From positions 39,682,687 to 39,746,686 of the forward strand of contig NC_054746.1 in assembly GCF_018143015.1 (NCBI RefSeq): a stretch of 64,000 nucleotides of DNA, read 5' to 3'. Positions 35,001-46,137 of this stretch are shown here, piece after piece; the stretch's first letter is position 1, and every line of letters starts with the position of its first letter. Source of the stretch: Lytechinus variegatus. Its lineage: Eukaryota; Echinodermata; Echinoidea; Temnopleuroida; Toxopneustidae. Made by a program: the position numbers and the translations under genes. The notes beneath the pieces were generated by a model, which did not search any database, was not told the origin of the DNA, and saw only the letters and a list, made by a program, of their open reading frames with translations.

Positions 35001-36058
35001 CCCCCCCCCCCCCCTCCCTCCTCCTGATGGCTCCCGCCTTTCTTCAGATCTGTTCCCTTTGTTATACAGGTTACTGTATCATACCTGTGTATGCATGGGT
35101 TTTTATCAGTTCCGCTTTATAGATGTCCTCTCACATTTCTATTCAAAGAGTAATGTGACTATATGGGTAAAATACTCCATCTTCTCAATGGGAGTATTCA
35201 TCATTGTATCGACTAGCTCAAATAGGGTCAATGCTCGATGTGAGAAAGTAGATTGGTGTTGTTGATTTGGTCTAATCCGTCTGACTTTAGACGAATACCT
35301 CAAAAAGAAAAAAAAATCGTGATGAAAGTATTACTAGTATATCATGAGAGGAATATATTCCCTAAAATCAATTTCATACCATTATGCGGTATAATTTATG
35401 TTCAGGTTTGGATAATCGGGAAGTATTCTTCGCTGTGATGTAAATTCAATTTGTGCCATATAGAGCCATAGGCATGGCAGCAATATAAATTATTCATAAT
35501 TTCAATGTATTCAGATCGTTTTGCATATTAATACAGTTACGATCAATGGGTTAAAAGGCTCAGATCCCAACCCAACACAAAAATGACAGTATCATCTATC
35601 AACACCTATAGGCCTATATAGCTACATTACAGGGGCGACACGACAGGGGAGACCTCATAACTTTCAAATGTAAAAATATATATTTTCAAAGACAGATAAA
35701 AAAAATATACATGAAGACAACTGAAAAGGGAGTACTGCATCGATCTCTTTCTTTTAGTGAAACTAAGCGTCGTCGAGTTGTACAGTAATCCATATAGAGC
35801 AACTTTACTATAGAGTACGACATGCTATATTATGCCCATCTCTACTTTATGCAACTCTATCAAATTCTGATAATAATGTTAGCTTTATACCACAGCTCCT
35901 ATCGGAATACGTATGGCCTATGATTAATTTCCAAAGAGATTTATATATTTGATTATAATTTTGTATCATACGTTCCCTGATTTTAATACGTATTGAGTTG
36001 TAGTATAGGTACATGGAGGTCCATGGTCTAACTACATTTAACTCCCAATGAAACTATG
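32061..36058. other. Intergenic region without recognised gene
   Basis: No exon chain or conserved protein is seen on either strand. It contains poly-C tracts (about 32927-32939 and 35003-35015) and AT-rich sequence. Open stretches are all below about 85 codons, without familiar motifs. Confidence 0.5.
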
Positions 36059-36060
36059 TA

Positions 36061-36084
36061 CACTCTAAATTTCAGGGACTTAAA
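36061..36084 (+). repeat. Left terminal inverted repeat of the 10.1-kb unit
   Basis: Starts CACTCTAAATTTCAGG, preceded by TA. It is identical over 24 bases to the reverse complement of 46112-46135; beyond that the match continues with an indel. Confidence 0.8.
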
Positions 36085-36129
36085 TTTAAAGCTAAAGGAT
36101 TCATTTTTAAGTCTTTCATGGAGTGTAGG

Positions 36130-36345
36130 TAGGGACCAATCGATGTGGACTTAAAATAAGTCTTTGCAGGGATTAAAAAATTTTAATCTGTAAAGGACTT
36201 AAAAATAAGTCTAATAGATTTAAATTATAAGTCTTATTGGATTAAAATTTAGTCTGATAGAGATTTAAAAGCAATCCTGTATGGGACTTATATTTTTTTA
36301 ATCCTAATAGATTTAAATTAAAGTGTCTGTATTTTAGGTATACTG
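36130..36345. repeat. Subterminal repeat array at the left end
   Basis: Irregular copies of GGACTTAAAATAAGTC, GATTTAAAT and their complements, spaced about 20-50 bases apart. The right subterminal region (45990-46110) has the same motifs. Confidence 0.6.
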
Positions 36346-38179
36346 AAGCAATGAAATTGAACACAAAACACTCAAAAATTAAATTCTGGTAAGTTTAATT
36401 TAATAATGTCATTAAAAATTCATTTACATAAAATCCAAAATACACAATTCATTAGTTCATTCATAAAATTATCTTCCTTGCAAGAAAACATGTTAAAACA
36501 ATGATGATCTTACACATTAAATGATTATTGAATCCTGATAATTGTAATTTCATATAATACACAGAAGAAAAAGTAGGGAAATGACGTCATCAGTGCATAT
36601 TCGATATGCATATTTTATAACTGTTTCCCTAAAATGATGAAAAATTTTAAAATTCAATAAATATGTTATATTTCATCTGATTTTTATGACATTTTCAGAA
36701 TTTTACTGGTTCAACCCTATAACTAGGCCAGGGTATTTTGGCACGTTTGGAAGTGAAGGGGCCTTGCAGGCTTCACCCCCCCCCCCCCCCGCCATATGAT
36801 CTCCCAAAATCCCGCCAAGTTACGGTTAAATCTTCCTATGGCGGCGCAAGCAATTTTGATTGCGCACATGCTGTTTAGAACCTGATGGAATTATGGGAAC
36901 GTTTCAGTATATGGGAAATTCCACGCCCAACATTCTTTCCTGTTATTAAAGTTAAAAGAGATAAGCAGCCTGATATCTAAGAAGCAAGAATATCCCTTCG
37001 CTTAATCTGTACAGTACTGCCTACTTGAATATCAGGTAATTTATCTCCATTATGGACACACAAAAAAAGGAATGTCCGTGTGGATGTGCCCTTATATATA
37101 TCACACATCATGGTAAAGAGACTAGTTATATACAGTCCTAAAAAAAGGTACTATGTCTACATAACAATGCAAATTAAAGCAATAATGTTTTTCATGGAAA
37201 GTTCAATGATAGTTTGACATTTCAAACTTTGTCAAATATTACCCCTATTCAAACAGAAGATGCATTTCAGATTTAATATTAAATGGCAGAAATATTGCCA
37301 AGTATACAAAGGCAAAACTGGTACTGCTGTTCATATTAAAGGGGACCAATACCCATGGAAATAATCACTTTTTTTAATGAAATAGCACAATGAGAGGAAC
37401 AGTTTTAAAAAAGTTTCATCAAAATCGGTTATAAAATAAGAGATTTATGGAAGTTTGAAAAGTCTCGTTGTACCTTCTACGGGGATCCTCAAATTGGCAA
37501 CATCGGCTTCAAAATGGCTGATTTTATGGACAACTCTTCATTTGTTTTGTACGCAAATTTTAAGATATTTCTTTCAAAATATGTCTTATTTACCTCTGAG
37601 CTTAAAATATGTCAGAGGAAAATATATTTCACACAATATGTTGAGCTCTCAACCTGTCTGGACTAAATATTAGAACACTGCATTTTGCATTACATCAAAG
37701 TTAATTTTAATGAACCACAACTTTGAAACTACATTAACACAATTTTAGAATCAATCTATACACTGTACAATAGAATAACAAGAGGCCCACAGACCTTGCA
37801 CTCATCTGTGGCAAGAAAAGATAGTTTTCATATCCTGTTCAAATTACGAGTATACTTTTTACCCTTTTTTTGGACCAAGTTCCACTATCATATACTAGCT
37901 CCAAGGGTCCATGGTAACAATTTAAACAACCCTAGGCAAAATTTTAATGCCCTTGAAGATTTCCAGGAGCAATTTGTTTTTCTAACAGTCTGTAAAGTTC
38001 TCTTACATTAATTTTCCTTTAACTCTCATTCATCCAAATGTAGGTTCGTTTGCAAGTCATGTTAAAGTCCCAGACCGGACCGAGAAATGAAAACCAAAAT
38101 GACATATAAAATGAAAGCTAATATTTCTTCATAATACAATTCCCAATTTAAGCATTTTTATCTTCCATCTAGAAAGTAT
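36346..38179. other. Non-coding part of the unit
   Basis: AT-rich sequence with a CRE-like TGACGTCA (about 36582), a poly-C tract (36777-36790) and, at about 37338, a left end resembling the MITE at 5155 (TTAAAGGGGACCAATACCC). No transposase-like frame is seen. Confidence 0.45.
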
Positions 38180-38554
38180 TTCATTAAAAAGGTGATCAAA
38201 CCTCAACCAGGCCATCCCTCCCAAATACTAGAAAAAGTACCCCTATTATAGTGGCGCGGCTGATGATGTCAAAGAAGTTTAAGGGAATGCTACTGCCAGG
38301 CATGATTGGGTTTCGCCTTTAGAAAACATGTTTGTATTGCTATGTCAGAACAATAGACCCCATGTGTGCTAGAATTCTATTGTTCTGACATAGCAATACA
38401 AACGTGTTTTCTAAAGGCGAAACCCAATCATGCCTGGCAGTAGCACATTCCCTTAAACTTCTTTGACTTCATCAACCGCGCCATCAAAATAGGGGTAACT
38501 TTTCAAGTATTTGGGAGGGATGGCCTGGTTGAGGTTCAATCATCTTTTTATGAA
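38180..38554. repeat. Long palindrome (foldback element) with 177-bp arms
   Basis: Left arm 38180-38356 and right arm 38377-38554 are nearly perfect inverted copies (for example CAGAACAATAG and CTATTGTTCTG at the centre, CCTCAACCAGG and CCTGGTTGAGG near the tips), with a spacer of about 20 bases. High arm identity suggests a young insertion. Confidence 0.9.
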
Positions 38555-38947
38555 TACCGGTACTGTTATGAAAATTTAATTTATTTTGGGGGTATTTATG
38601 TTATACGCCTACTTAGCTATCAATCGATGTAAGGTTGTATTTACTCCGTCAACGGTCTTTAAAGTTTGGCAACATCTAAAAATATGTTCTACTTGATCAC
38701 ACGAATCAGAAAATATATGTTGCCAATTTTTTAATTGACCTTTTGTGACCTGAAATGGAGGTCAAAGGTCAGGCTACATTAACATAAACATAATTTTCTT
38801 CAAATTGTGTCAAATTTGGTATCAAATTGTAGGTAATGTTATAACTACAAGGTCAAAGTTCAAATAACATGACGCTGAAAAACCTGGAAATACCAGGAAC
38901 TACGTATTTTCCATTACTTTCCACATAATCAAAAGGATCAAAACTAT

Positions 38948-40248
38948 CAGTAGGAGTGGGCTATAAGTAGGTACAAAATGTGTTTTTTGTTATTTTTCCC
39001 TGGTAACAGTTTTTTTCTGTTCCATATATCCTACCTCAACATGAAATGACAAAATTTTTTACCTTGCGTCCAACAAAAAACTGTGCAGGGCAAAATTCCA
39101 AGATGGCTGCCGTTTTCCTGAAAAATCACATTTTTAGCCATAATTTTGCCATTTTGGGGTCTTTTTAGCTGGTTTTGGTGTCTACTCCTATGTATTAGAG
39201 GGCAGGCTATCTGTTTATGCAACAAGAAGTAGTATCAACCCTTCACCTGTATAAATAGCCCTCAATATCCCTGCTCTGGGGGCTAAATTAGCCCCGCCCC
39301 TCTTAACTTTTTTCGCTATAACTTTTCAGTGCAAAAATATTTTGGGCTGAAATTTCATAACTTTTTTATTTTTCATCTCACACACATTTTAAGACCCTAT
39401 TCACCAAAATCAGGGGTAGGGTTGAAGAGATATAGCACGTTTTTGTGACCAATATCACAAAAAATAGGCCGGTTTCCAATGCTTATATGTGTACAATGTA
39501 CATGGTTTTACCATAAATGTTGTCAGAAGAATGTTTTTTATTGCAGAATAACAAGAGATATCATAAATTTGACTATGTATTCTTGTAAAATACATGATGA
39601 GATTTGGACACACCAAGTTTGGTCACAGTCAGTTCATAAATAGATGAGATCTCAGGATGGAACGGAGGAAAATTAGTAAATTAGATCAATGTACATGCAC
39701 TTGCACCAATACATTTTACACACAAAAGCATTGGAATCGCTTTTTTTTTTTAAAAGATTGGTTATGAAAAGTGTTTTTTTTTCTGCAACCGTTACCCCCA
39801 ATTTTCGCAAATAGGGTCTTAAAATGGGTGTGAAATGTCAATTGAAAAAGTCCAGAATATTTTTGTCCGAAATATTTTTGCATTGACAGATTATCAAGAA
39901 AAATGTCAAGAGGGGCGGGGCTAATTTAGCCCCCAAAGCAGGGATATAGAGGGTTATTTATACAGGTGAAGGGTTGATACTACTTCTTGTAGCATAAACA
40001 GATTGCTCTCCCTCCAATATATAGGATTAGACACCAAAACCAGCTAAAAAGATCCCAAAATGGCAAAATTATGGCTGAAAATGTGATTTTTCAGGAAAAC
40101 GGCGGCCATCTTGGATTTTTGCCCTGCACACTTTTTTTGTGGTCAAAAATTTTGTCATTTTATGTTGAGGTAGGATATATGGAACAGAAAAAAACTGTTA
40201 CCAGGGTAAAACAAAAAATCACCCATTTATAGCCCACTCCTTCTATCA
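38948..40248. mobile_element. 1.3-kb foldback element with arms of about 450 bp
   Basis: The left arm runs from CAGTAGGAGTGGGCTATAA to about 39425, and the right arm from about 39796 to TTATAGCCCACTCCTTCT at 40248. Inner landmarks pair in inverted order: CAAGATGGCTGCCGTTTTCC with GGAAAACGGCGGCCATCTTG, and CTAAATTAGCCCCGCCCCTC with GAGGGGCGGGGCTAATTTAG. No coding capacity. It lies about 50 bases past the stop of the minus-strand gene and may provide its 3' UTR. Confidence 0.85.
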
Positions 40249-40297
40249 GGAATTAAGTTGGGAGCATGGGAAAGAGAAATGGTTGACAAAGTATAAG

Positions 40298-43200
40298 TTA
40301 TGTAGATTTGATAGAACATGCGAAGGAACGCACCATAGGCTTCACCTTATGGGTGGGCCAAATTTCGTAGACAAAAGCCGCAAAGAAATCATAGAAATGT
40401 GAGAGGATGTCCGGATAATGTACATTAAAGACGAAGAAACTCTTGAATAGCTTGTCGAACGCTTCTACGATCGTCTGTCCAGCACTGAAAGGCAGACTGT
40501 CGAGGCACAGGAAGTATTGCTGCTGTCCTGTCTCCTTCCCGATGGCCACTATGAGGGGCTGCCTGTATGTCTGCTTGATATGATTGATGGCTTCTTTGAT
40601 GCTTGTTCCTTCCTGTAATTAGAATTTGAAAACATGTTTCAAATAAATAACATTATCCTTCATCCTGCTCAATTTAACAACATCACCCTATTTAAAGAGG
40701 ATGTTTTCTTCATCAGGGTTTTTTTTAAGTGTTGGTGGCATATCAGACCACAAAAAGTCAATAATAAAAATGCATAGCACAAACGGTTACCATAGACCCC
40801 CTAAAAGATCAATTTACCTCATCACAACTCCAATATCCTTTAGTGAATCAGATACAAAAAGGGATATTGCTCTTAGTAGGGATATTGGGCCAAAGAACAA
40901 TTTTCACTTTATAGTTAGGATTGATATTTGCTGTTCACCCCCTGATGAATTATAAAAGAACCCTAAAAAAGTGCAATATTTCAGAATCAAATTACTCACT
41001 GGCACATGCTGTACAAGGTAGTGTACTGCTGCAGATCTGCTACAGTTTACGCCCTTCGACTTTGGCAACGGCCGATGCAGTGTGTAGAGCACAGTTAGTA
41101 GTGCACAAAGATCTCCTGAAAGATGAATGAAAATTCATAAATGAAATCTTTACATTTTAGAACAAGGTAATTTCTGGATCATGTGTTACCCTTCAGATGG
41201 AGAAGTAGAACAACAAGTGTTGCCGGCTCCTCTGCAATTTGCATTCTGATAATACATTAATGACTAAATATGAAAGCACCCTTCCCTCTCTCCCTGCCTG
41301 CCTTTTTAGGGTTTAAACTCAAGGAAGTTCCAGCCCAACCAGTCACCAAACACTAAAAGTCCACTGATTTAAGAACATTAGATACACCAATGTTTTCATG
41401 ACATCAATAAATATATGAAGGATAAATTTGCTGAAATTATGTAACATTACTCAACCTGAATAACTATTTATTTCTAAACACAGTAATCTGGGAAAATATT
41501 TCCATGACCTTTCAGGGTCCTAAGACATCTTAGGACCCTATAAGTTGAATCAGGTTCACAGGATGCGGTAAAATCATTAACCTACTGTTTGTATCTTCGT
41601 AGCGTTTCACTACTTCCTTGATGCTTTCAGATTCCTGATGGCCCTGCAATATGATCTTCTCCCTCAAGGTTGACCACTTTGACAGCAGTTTGTCGGCTGC
41701 ATCTTCATGTAGTAACGCAAAATCGATGCCAATCTAAGAAAATTAGGCAAATAGCAAACAAAATATTAAAACAAATAAATAAGATAAAATAGCTTTAAGT
41801 TTGATGGACTTGAGAAGTACAATATTATGCATGCATAGATTTAATCCATACACATTAAAAACATATATAAATACAGGAATACTACCAAAACTAGGTCTGT
41901 CTGGCTGGCTGGCTCGGTAGAGCTAAGCCAGAGAGGCTATCTAGCTAGCTGCTCCAATCTTATGTGTACTACACGCATGTGGTATGCTGGCTTTGAAATA
42001 CAAAAGAATTTTGTAGTATGAAACTGCCATTGCTACTGATCATGATAGTAAATTCTAGTGTAGGGAAAGCTAGTATGCATGGTGGTGCTGCCCAACCAAC
42101 ATGCACCACAGCTAGTGTATGCACCTAGATGGAATGCAGCAGCAAGAATATCAAGCTATTTATTCCCTAAGGTCTGGTTGCTGCCTCTGATCACTAACAC
42201 TTCATGACCAAACTCAGTAGTTGTAAACTACAGTATCTAAATACCCGCTATTGGTTAACTGTCACAACCTGACCTGTCCTCCCACATGTGCATATGGAAT
42301 GTGATATAAATCTGGGGCCCATTGCAGAAAGAATTGTATTTAAATGCAACTAAAACAAAATTTTGTTCCTGACCACCTATAGAACACAAATGAAATTAAT
42401 AAGTAACAATGCCATGGGAGTATTAACATGATTATTCCTCATAACAAGAATAGCTTACCAAATGTGGAATGTCCTGGTATCTGGGAAATGTAGTCACCAT
42501 GTCTGTTATGGAGACAGGATTATTACAATCCATCACCAGCTGTCGCCGGTACTTGTGTGTATCTTGAAAGTATTGCGTATGCATGGCCATGTTGGAACGG
42601 TGGGGAGGAGAAAACTTCATCCAGTCAATCTGAAACAGGAATAAGATATTGGAAGTGAAAATGTTACTGAGCTCACAACAAATGTTCTTTGTAATTCAGT
42701 AGATTAGTGTTAAATGAGCAAAGAGAGGATTTAAACCGAGTTATTGAGGAAAGCAAGCGAGCACTTCTTTGCATATTTTTTGGGGGCCAATATCGCACCT
42801 TTTTAGTACACATATTTTTATGTCACTTAAATACATTCAAAGTAAATATGAACATGATTTGTAATAAATGAGTGATTTTTCTTTGACATGTTGCCTAGTT
42901 ATATGTGAAATCTTCATACTCAAAACTTTGAGCTGATCAGACATTTTCAGTTATAGGCGTCAAAATCAAGGCAGAATCCAAGTTGCAAAGCATCATGGAC
43001 AAACATTATAAATGAGATCAATGTGATAGAATAAGAAAAGAGATAAAGGAGAGAGGGTATGCTGTTTAAATATATTCCCATTATTCCATCAGGTTCCAAA
43101 CAGCATGCATACATGACGATTCTCAAATATAACTTCAATTTAATACTAATCTCTTGATAAACATTATCCAAAAGTATCTCTGATACAATTTCTCATGAAA

Positions 43201-45842
43201 CATCACATTCATTACCTTTTCCTGAATATTCTGCAGCTGTTGGCCAGTGGCTACTTCATCTGCTTTATCTGCTACAGCTTCATTAGTTTCTTTCTCAGGT
43301 TCCATTTTTCTCGGTAGCTTAATTCTCTCACTTTGCGATGCCCTTACATTTTTTAACCTAAACTGGATAAAGCCAGAGCCATCACGCGAGAAGAAATGTT
43401 CCTTCATTTAAGAAAGAAAAAAAAAAAAAAAGAAAGACAAGAAAAAATTAATTCCAACTTAAGGATATAATACCACAATTGAAAACACAATTTGCATCGA
43501 CTTTGTACACAAAATCATGTTTTTGAGCAATTTTGGGTCTGATATGCACTTTCAAACTGTTGCGTAATTTCTAATTATGCAATTAAATTTATATGTTGTT
43601 CAATTATGTGATTTTTTTTTTACCAGAGTTTATCTTTAATGTTTACTTACATGCCCTTCAATTCCCGGTGTGGTATCTTTGGTTACAGGCCATGTCTGCA
43701 CTATTTCCTTAGCTAATAACGTCTTCTGTTTAGCTGTTGGCCACCTTCAGGAATGTTTGAAATAGAAAAAGGGAAAATCATGCCAGTATACAGTAGCTAC
43801 AGACTTTTTCTTTTACATAGAAAGAGGAGTTTGACATGCATTTATTTTATGGCTTGGAATTTTGAAAATTTGCATAAAAACTTTTACAAACATCAATCCT
43901 CTATCTCATTTTCAAGATTGTCATTTATAGTCTTGACCATCAAGCAGACTGGTACCATATGCAATGCAACAAAACAAGTCAATAACTTGAAATTCAAAAG
44001 CCATTTTGAGATGATGGTATAAACCTTACTATTTTTCTTCATTATTTTATGCTTCACTTGCTTTTTCAACATCACTTTCCTCCCCCCTCCCCTCCCCCCC
44101 CCAAAAAAAATCTGCTATCATGTTTATTTCAGGATGATCCATGAGGGGTTTTACTATGTAAATGTGACATGCTAAAATTGGTGACATGTTTAGAAATGTG
44201 CCAGAGCATTTCAATTTAATATCACCAAAAAGGATACCTTATGGTCACCATTTCATAGAGCACATTTTTTTTTGCATATCCAGATACTACAAAAGTGTGT
44301 GTTATTTTACGAAACGACAAGCCTGTCTAAAAATTGTAAAATAACACTGTTCTTGTAGACTTTCTTTCTAAATGATTTCTTGAGATATTTTGCTTCATTG
44401 ATCATTAGAATATAAAGAATGGAATAAATCTAACATTGATGAATCGTAAAAAAAAATATTTTACTTTTTATTGAAATTGAGATAAAATTTCAGTTGCGCA
44501 GACTTAGATCTAGGCAATACAGCCTATGTATGATTGGGGGGGGGGTCCGTTGTCCGGATACTTATATAGACCCTAGACTCTAACGTTAGGTCTAACTCGC
44601 TGTTAAGCAGATAAAAGCTTCATCTTTTGCTCTGGATTTTCTCAAAATCTGTGCAGTAAATACCAAAAATATTTGCTAATATTTGTGCTGTCCTAGATCT
44701 AGATTCTATTGTCTGTATTACTTTCAATCGATTAGTCTAGAATATTGATCACAAACTTCATAAAATGTCGTCCGGATCGACAAACAACCCGTCCGGAAAC
44801 ACAACAACCGGGTAGATAGGCTATAGATCTAGACCCTTGGTCTAAGTTACAGGCTTTAACTTAACGTTAGACCTAACGTTATAGGGCCTAGAATCTATAC
44901 CCGGTTGTTGTGTCCGGACGGGTTGTTTGTCCGGACAAGACAGAAATTTTTAGGAACTTTGTGATTTCATTAGGCCCCTTCACCAACGTTAGGCCTAACG
45001 TTAGATTTCTAGGCCTAATCGATTGAAAGTAGATTCTAATTTGACAATATAACAAAGCACACATATTACTTTTATTAGCAAATATTTTTGGTATTTACTG
45101 CACAGATTTTGAGAAAATCCAGAGCAAAAGATGTTTTTGTAGGGCCTACCGCCCGGTGCAGCGGTGCCGATGGCGGTTTCTACAGGTAACCGTCACCACT
45201 GCATAGCATATGTTTAAGCATACGTAAACCCCTTATTCAATATGGTGGAACTTTTTTTTCAAGACTGTCTTTAGCAATGTCGTTTGGCAGTAATGTTTAT
45301 CAACCCATGGGAGCCAGGTAAACCACCACCGCTGCACCGGGCGGTAGGCCCTACAAAAACTTAACGACTGTCCAGCCCGCACTTCGTGTGTATGGGCTGC
45401 AGTATGTAACGACGGTCGTTAGGCACGTTAGGAACGCTCACAAAAATACCAAAATTGCCCAATTGGTAACAAGACTTGGCTTAAATGAGAGCTTGATAAT
45501 CATGCGTCACAATTCTGGAAACAAATATCTGTGAAAAATGTTTTAAGAATGTATTATTTGATGTTTTCTACAAGTCAATTGTCTATGACTATGGCGAAAT
45601 TGCGACTCAGAAAAATCGCACACGCAATTTTGCCATTCACGTGAATGGCAAAATTGCGCATGCGATTTTTCTGAGGTTGACTATTCCCAACTTGATAAAA
45701 CACCCGTTTTGCTGCCATATAATTAGTTATTCTAATAAAGTTAGCATACTTAACACCAAATGAACTTACCCTCCAATATTCGTTTAGTATCTTCGGCCTT
45801 CGTGCCCAGTACTTTTTCCAAAAATCCATCCAGATTGGCCAT
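40298..45842 (-). CDS. Uncharacterised 7-exon gene (SAMD3-like family), inside the TIR unit
   Basis: Exons in coding order: 45842-45770, 43733-43651, 43401-43216, 42629-42459, 41733-41586, 41115-41000, 40612-40298. All junctions are GT-AG and phases agree, giving 363 aa. The start is the only ATG opening exon 1. Layout: N-terminus MANLDGFLEKVLGTKAEDTK; a charged Glu/Lys-rich linker (about 85-115); FPRYQDIPHL followed by IGIDFALLHEDAADKLLSKW (about 164-193); then a C-terminal domain with QYFLCLDSLPFSAGQTI and FNVHYPDILSHFYDF. The motif order (FPRY.D...DF..L....LL.KW, later a Tyr-Pro helix region) resembles proteins in fish and invertebrates annotated as sterile alpha motif domain-containing 3-like. 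I see no SAM domain or catalytic motif here, and function is unknown. The exon 2 acceptor is weak (CAACAG), and exon 5 uses GTAGGT as donor. No stops or frameshifts, so it may be functional. Confidence 0.7.
44616..45132. repeat. Inverted repeat with GTCCGG- and AACGTTAG-rich centre, intron 1
   Basis: CATCTTTTGCTCTGGATTTT at the left (44616 on) is inverted at 45113-45132. Arms continue through CAAATATTTTTGG and the ATCGATTGAAAG block to the centre, where ACCGGGT and ACCCGGT pair around 44850. Arms are about 200-245 bases with indels. The centre holds repeated TAACGTTAGGCCTAACGTTA. It is probably an old foldback element. Confidence 0.75.
45133..45360. mobile_element. 228-bp MITE with perfect 34-bp TIRs
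   Basis: The ends GTTTTTGTAGGGCCTACC and GGTAGGCCCTACAAAAAC belong to exact 34-base inverted repeats (45133-45166 and 45327-45360). The inner part is GC-rich (CGCCCGGTGCAGCGG). It inserted directly at the edge of the older inverted repeat. Perfect TIRs suggest recent activity. No convincing target duplication is seen. Confidence 0.85.
45606..45675. repeat. 70-bp near-perfect palindrome
   Basis: Two 35-base arms meet with no spacer at CACGTG (centre 45640/45641) with very few mismatches. Each arm contains AATTTTGCCATTCAC or its complement. It lies in intron 1, about 95 bases downstream of exon 1 of the minus-strand gene. Confidence 0.9.
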
Positions 45843-45924
45843 TTTCAATCCATGGATTACAGCGATGATTTCGATCGGCGAGAGATAATTTTTTTCCCGC
45901 TGCAGTTCCCGCTTGCAAGTACAA

Positions 45925-45960
45925 GTCACGTGACAAAATATCCATCTTCCTATTGGCCAC
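45925..45960 (-). promoter_or_regulatory. E-box and CCAAT box upstream of the minus-strand gene
   Basis: GTCACGTGAC (45925-45934) is a perfect palindromic E-box of the USF/MITF type. On the minus strand GTGGCCAATA (45960-45951) supplies a CCAAT box. They lie 83-118 bases before the ATG and inside the right TIR, consistent with the element carrying its own promoter. This is inference from motifs. Confidence 0.5.
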
Positions 45961-46111
45961 TTTTCTATTTATCTTCGAAACTTTTTTAGTCTTTCGGGAC
46001 TTAAATAAAAATATTGGAATCTCGGATAAAGAACTACGTTTAGCAATCTTTCAGGACTTAAATTTAATCTTTTAGATTTAATTTCATTTCAATCCCGACT
46101 GAGACTTAAAT

Positions 46112-46135
46112 TTTAAGTCCCTGAAATTTAGAGTG
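46112..46135 (-). repeat. Right terminal inverted repeat of the 10.1-kb unit
   Basis: Ends CCTGAAATTTAGAGTG, followed by TA. It is identical to the left end in inverted orientation and lies about 270 bases from the start codon of the enclosed gene. Confidence 0.8.
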
Positions 46136-46137
46136 TA

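Larger units (their letters stand above)
36061..46135. mobile_element. 10.1-kb TIR-bounded unit carrying a complete multi-exon gene
   Basis: The first 24 bases (from CACTCTAAATTTCAGGG) are repeated exactly in inverted orientation at 46112-46135, and TA flanks both ends (36059-36060 and 46136-46137). Subterminal GGACTTAAA motifs recur just inside both ends (near 36077, 36147, 36197; 45996, 46055, 46103), as in EnSpm/CACTA elements, which also begin with CACT. No transposase was seen, so it would be non-autonomous. It encloses the minus-strand gene at 40298-45842 together with its promoter region, plus several foldback elements. Caveat: a second weak GAGTGTA lies at 36120-36126, so the left end might belong to a tiny solo element. 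A chance pairing of two separate MITE ends cannot be excluded. Confidence 0.55.

Noticed and set aside
40701-41130. Plus-strand open frames opposite exons 6-7 of the minus-strand gene
   Set aside because: They are shadows of the spliced minus-strand exons.
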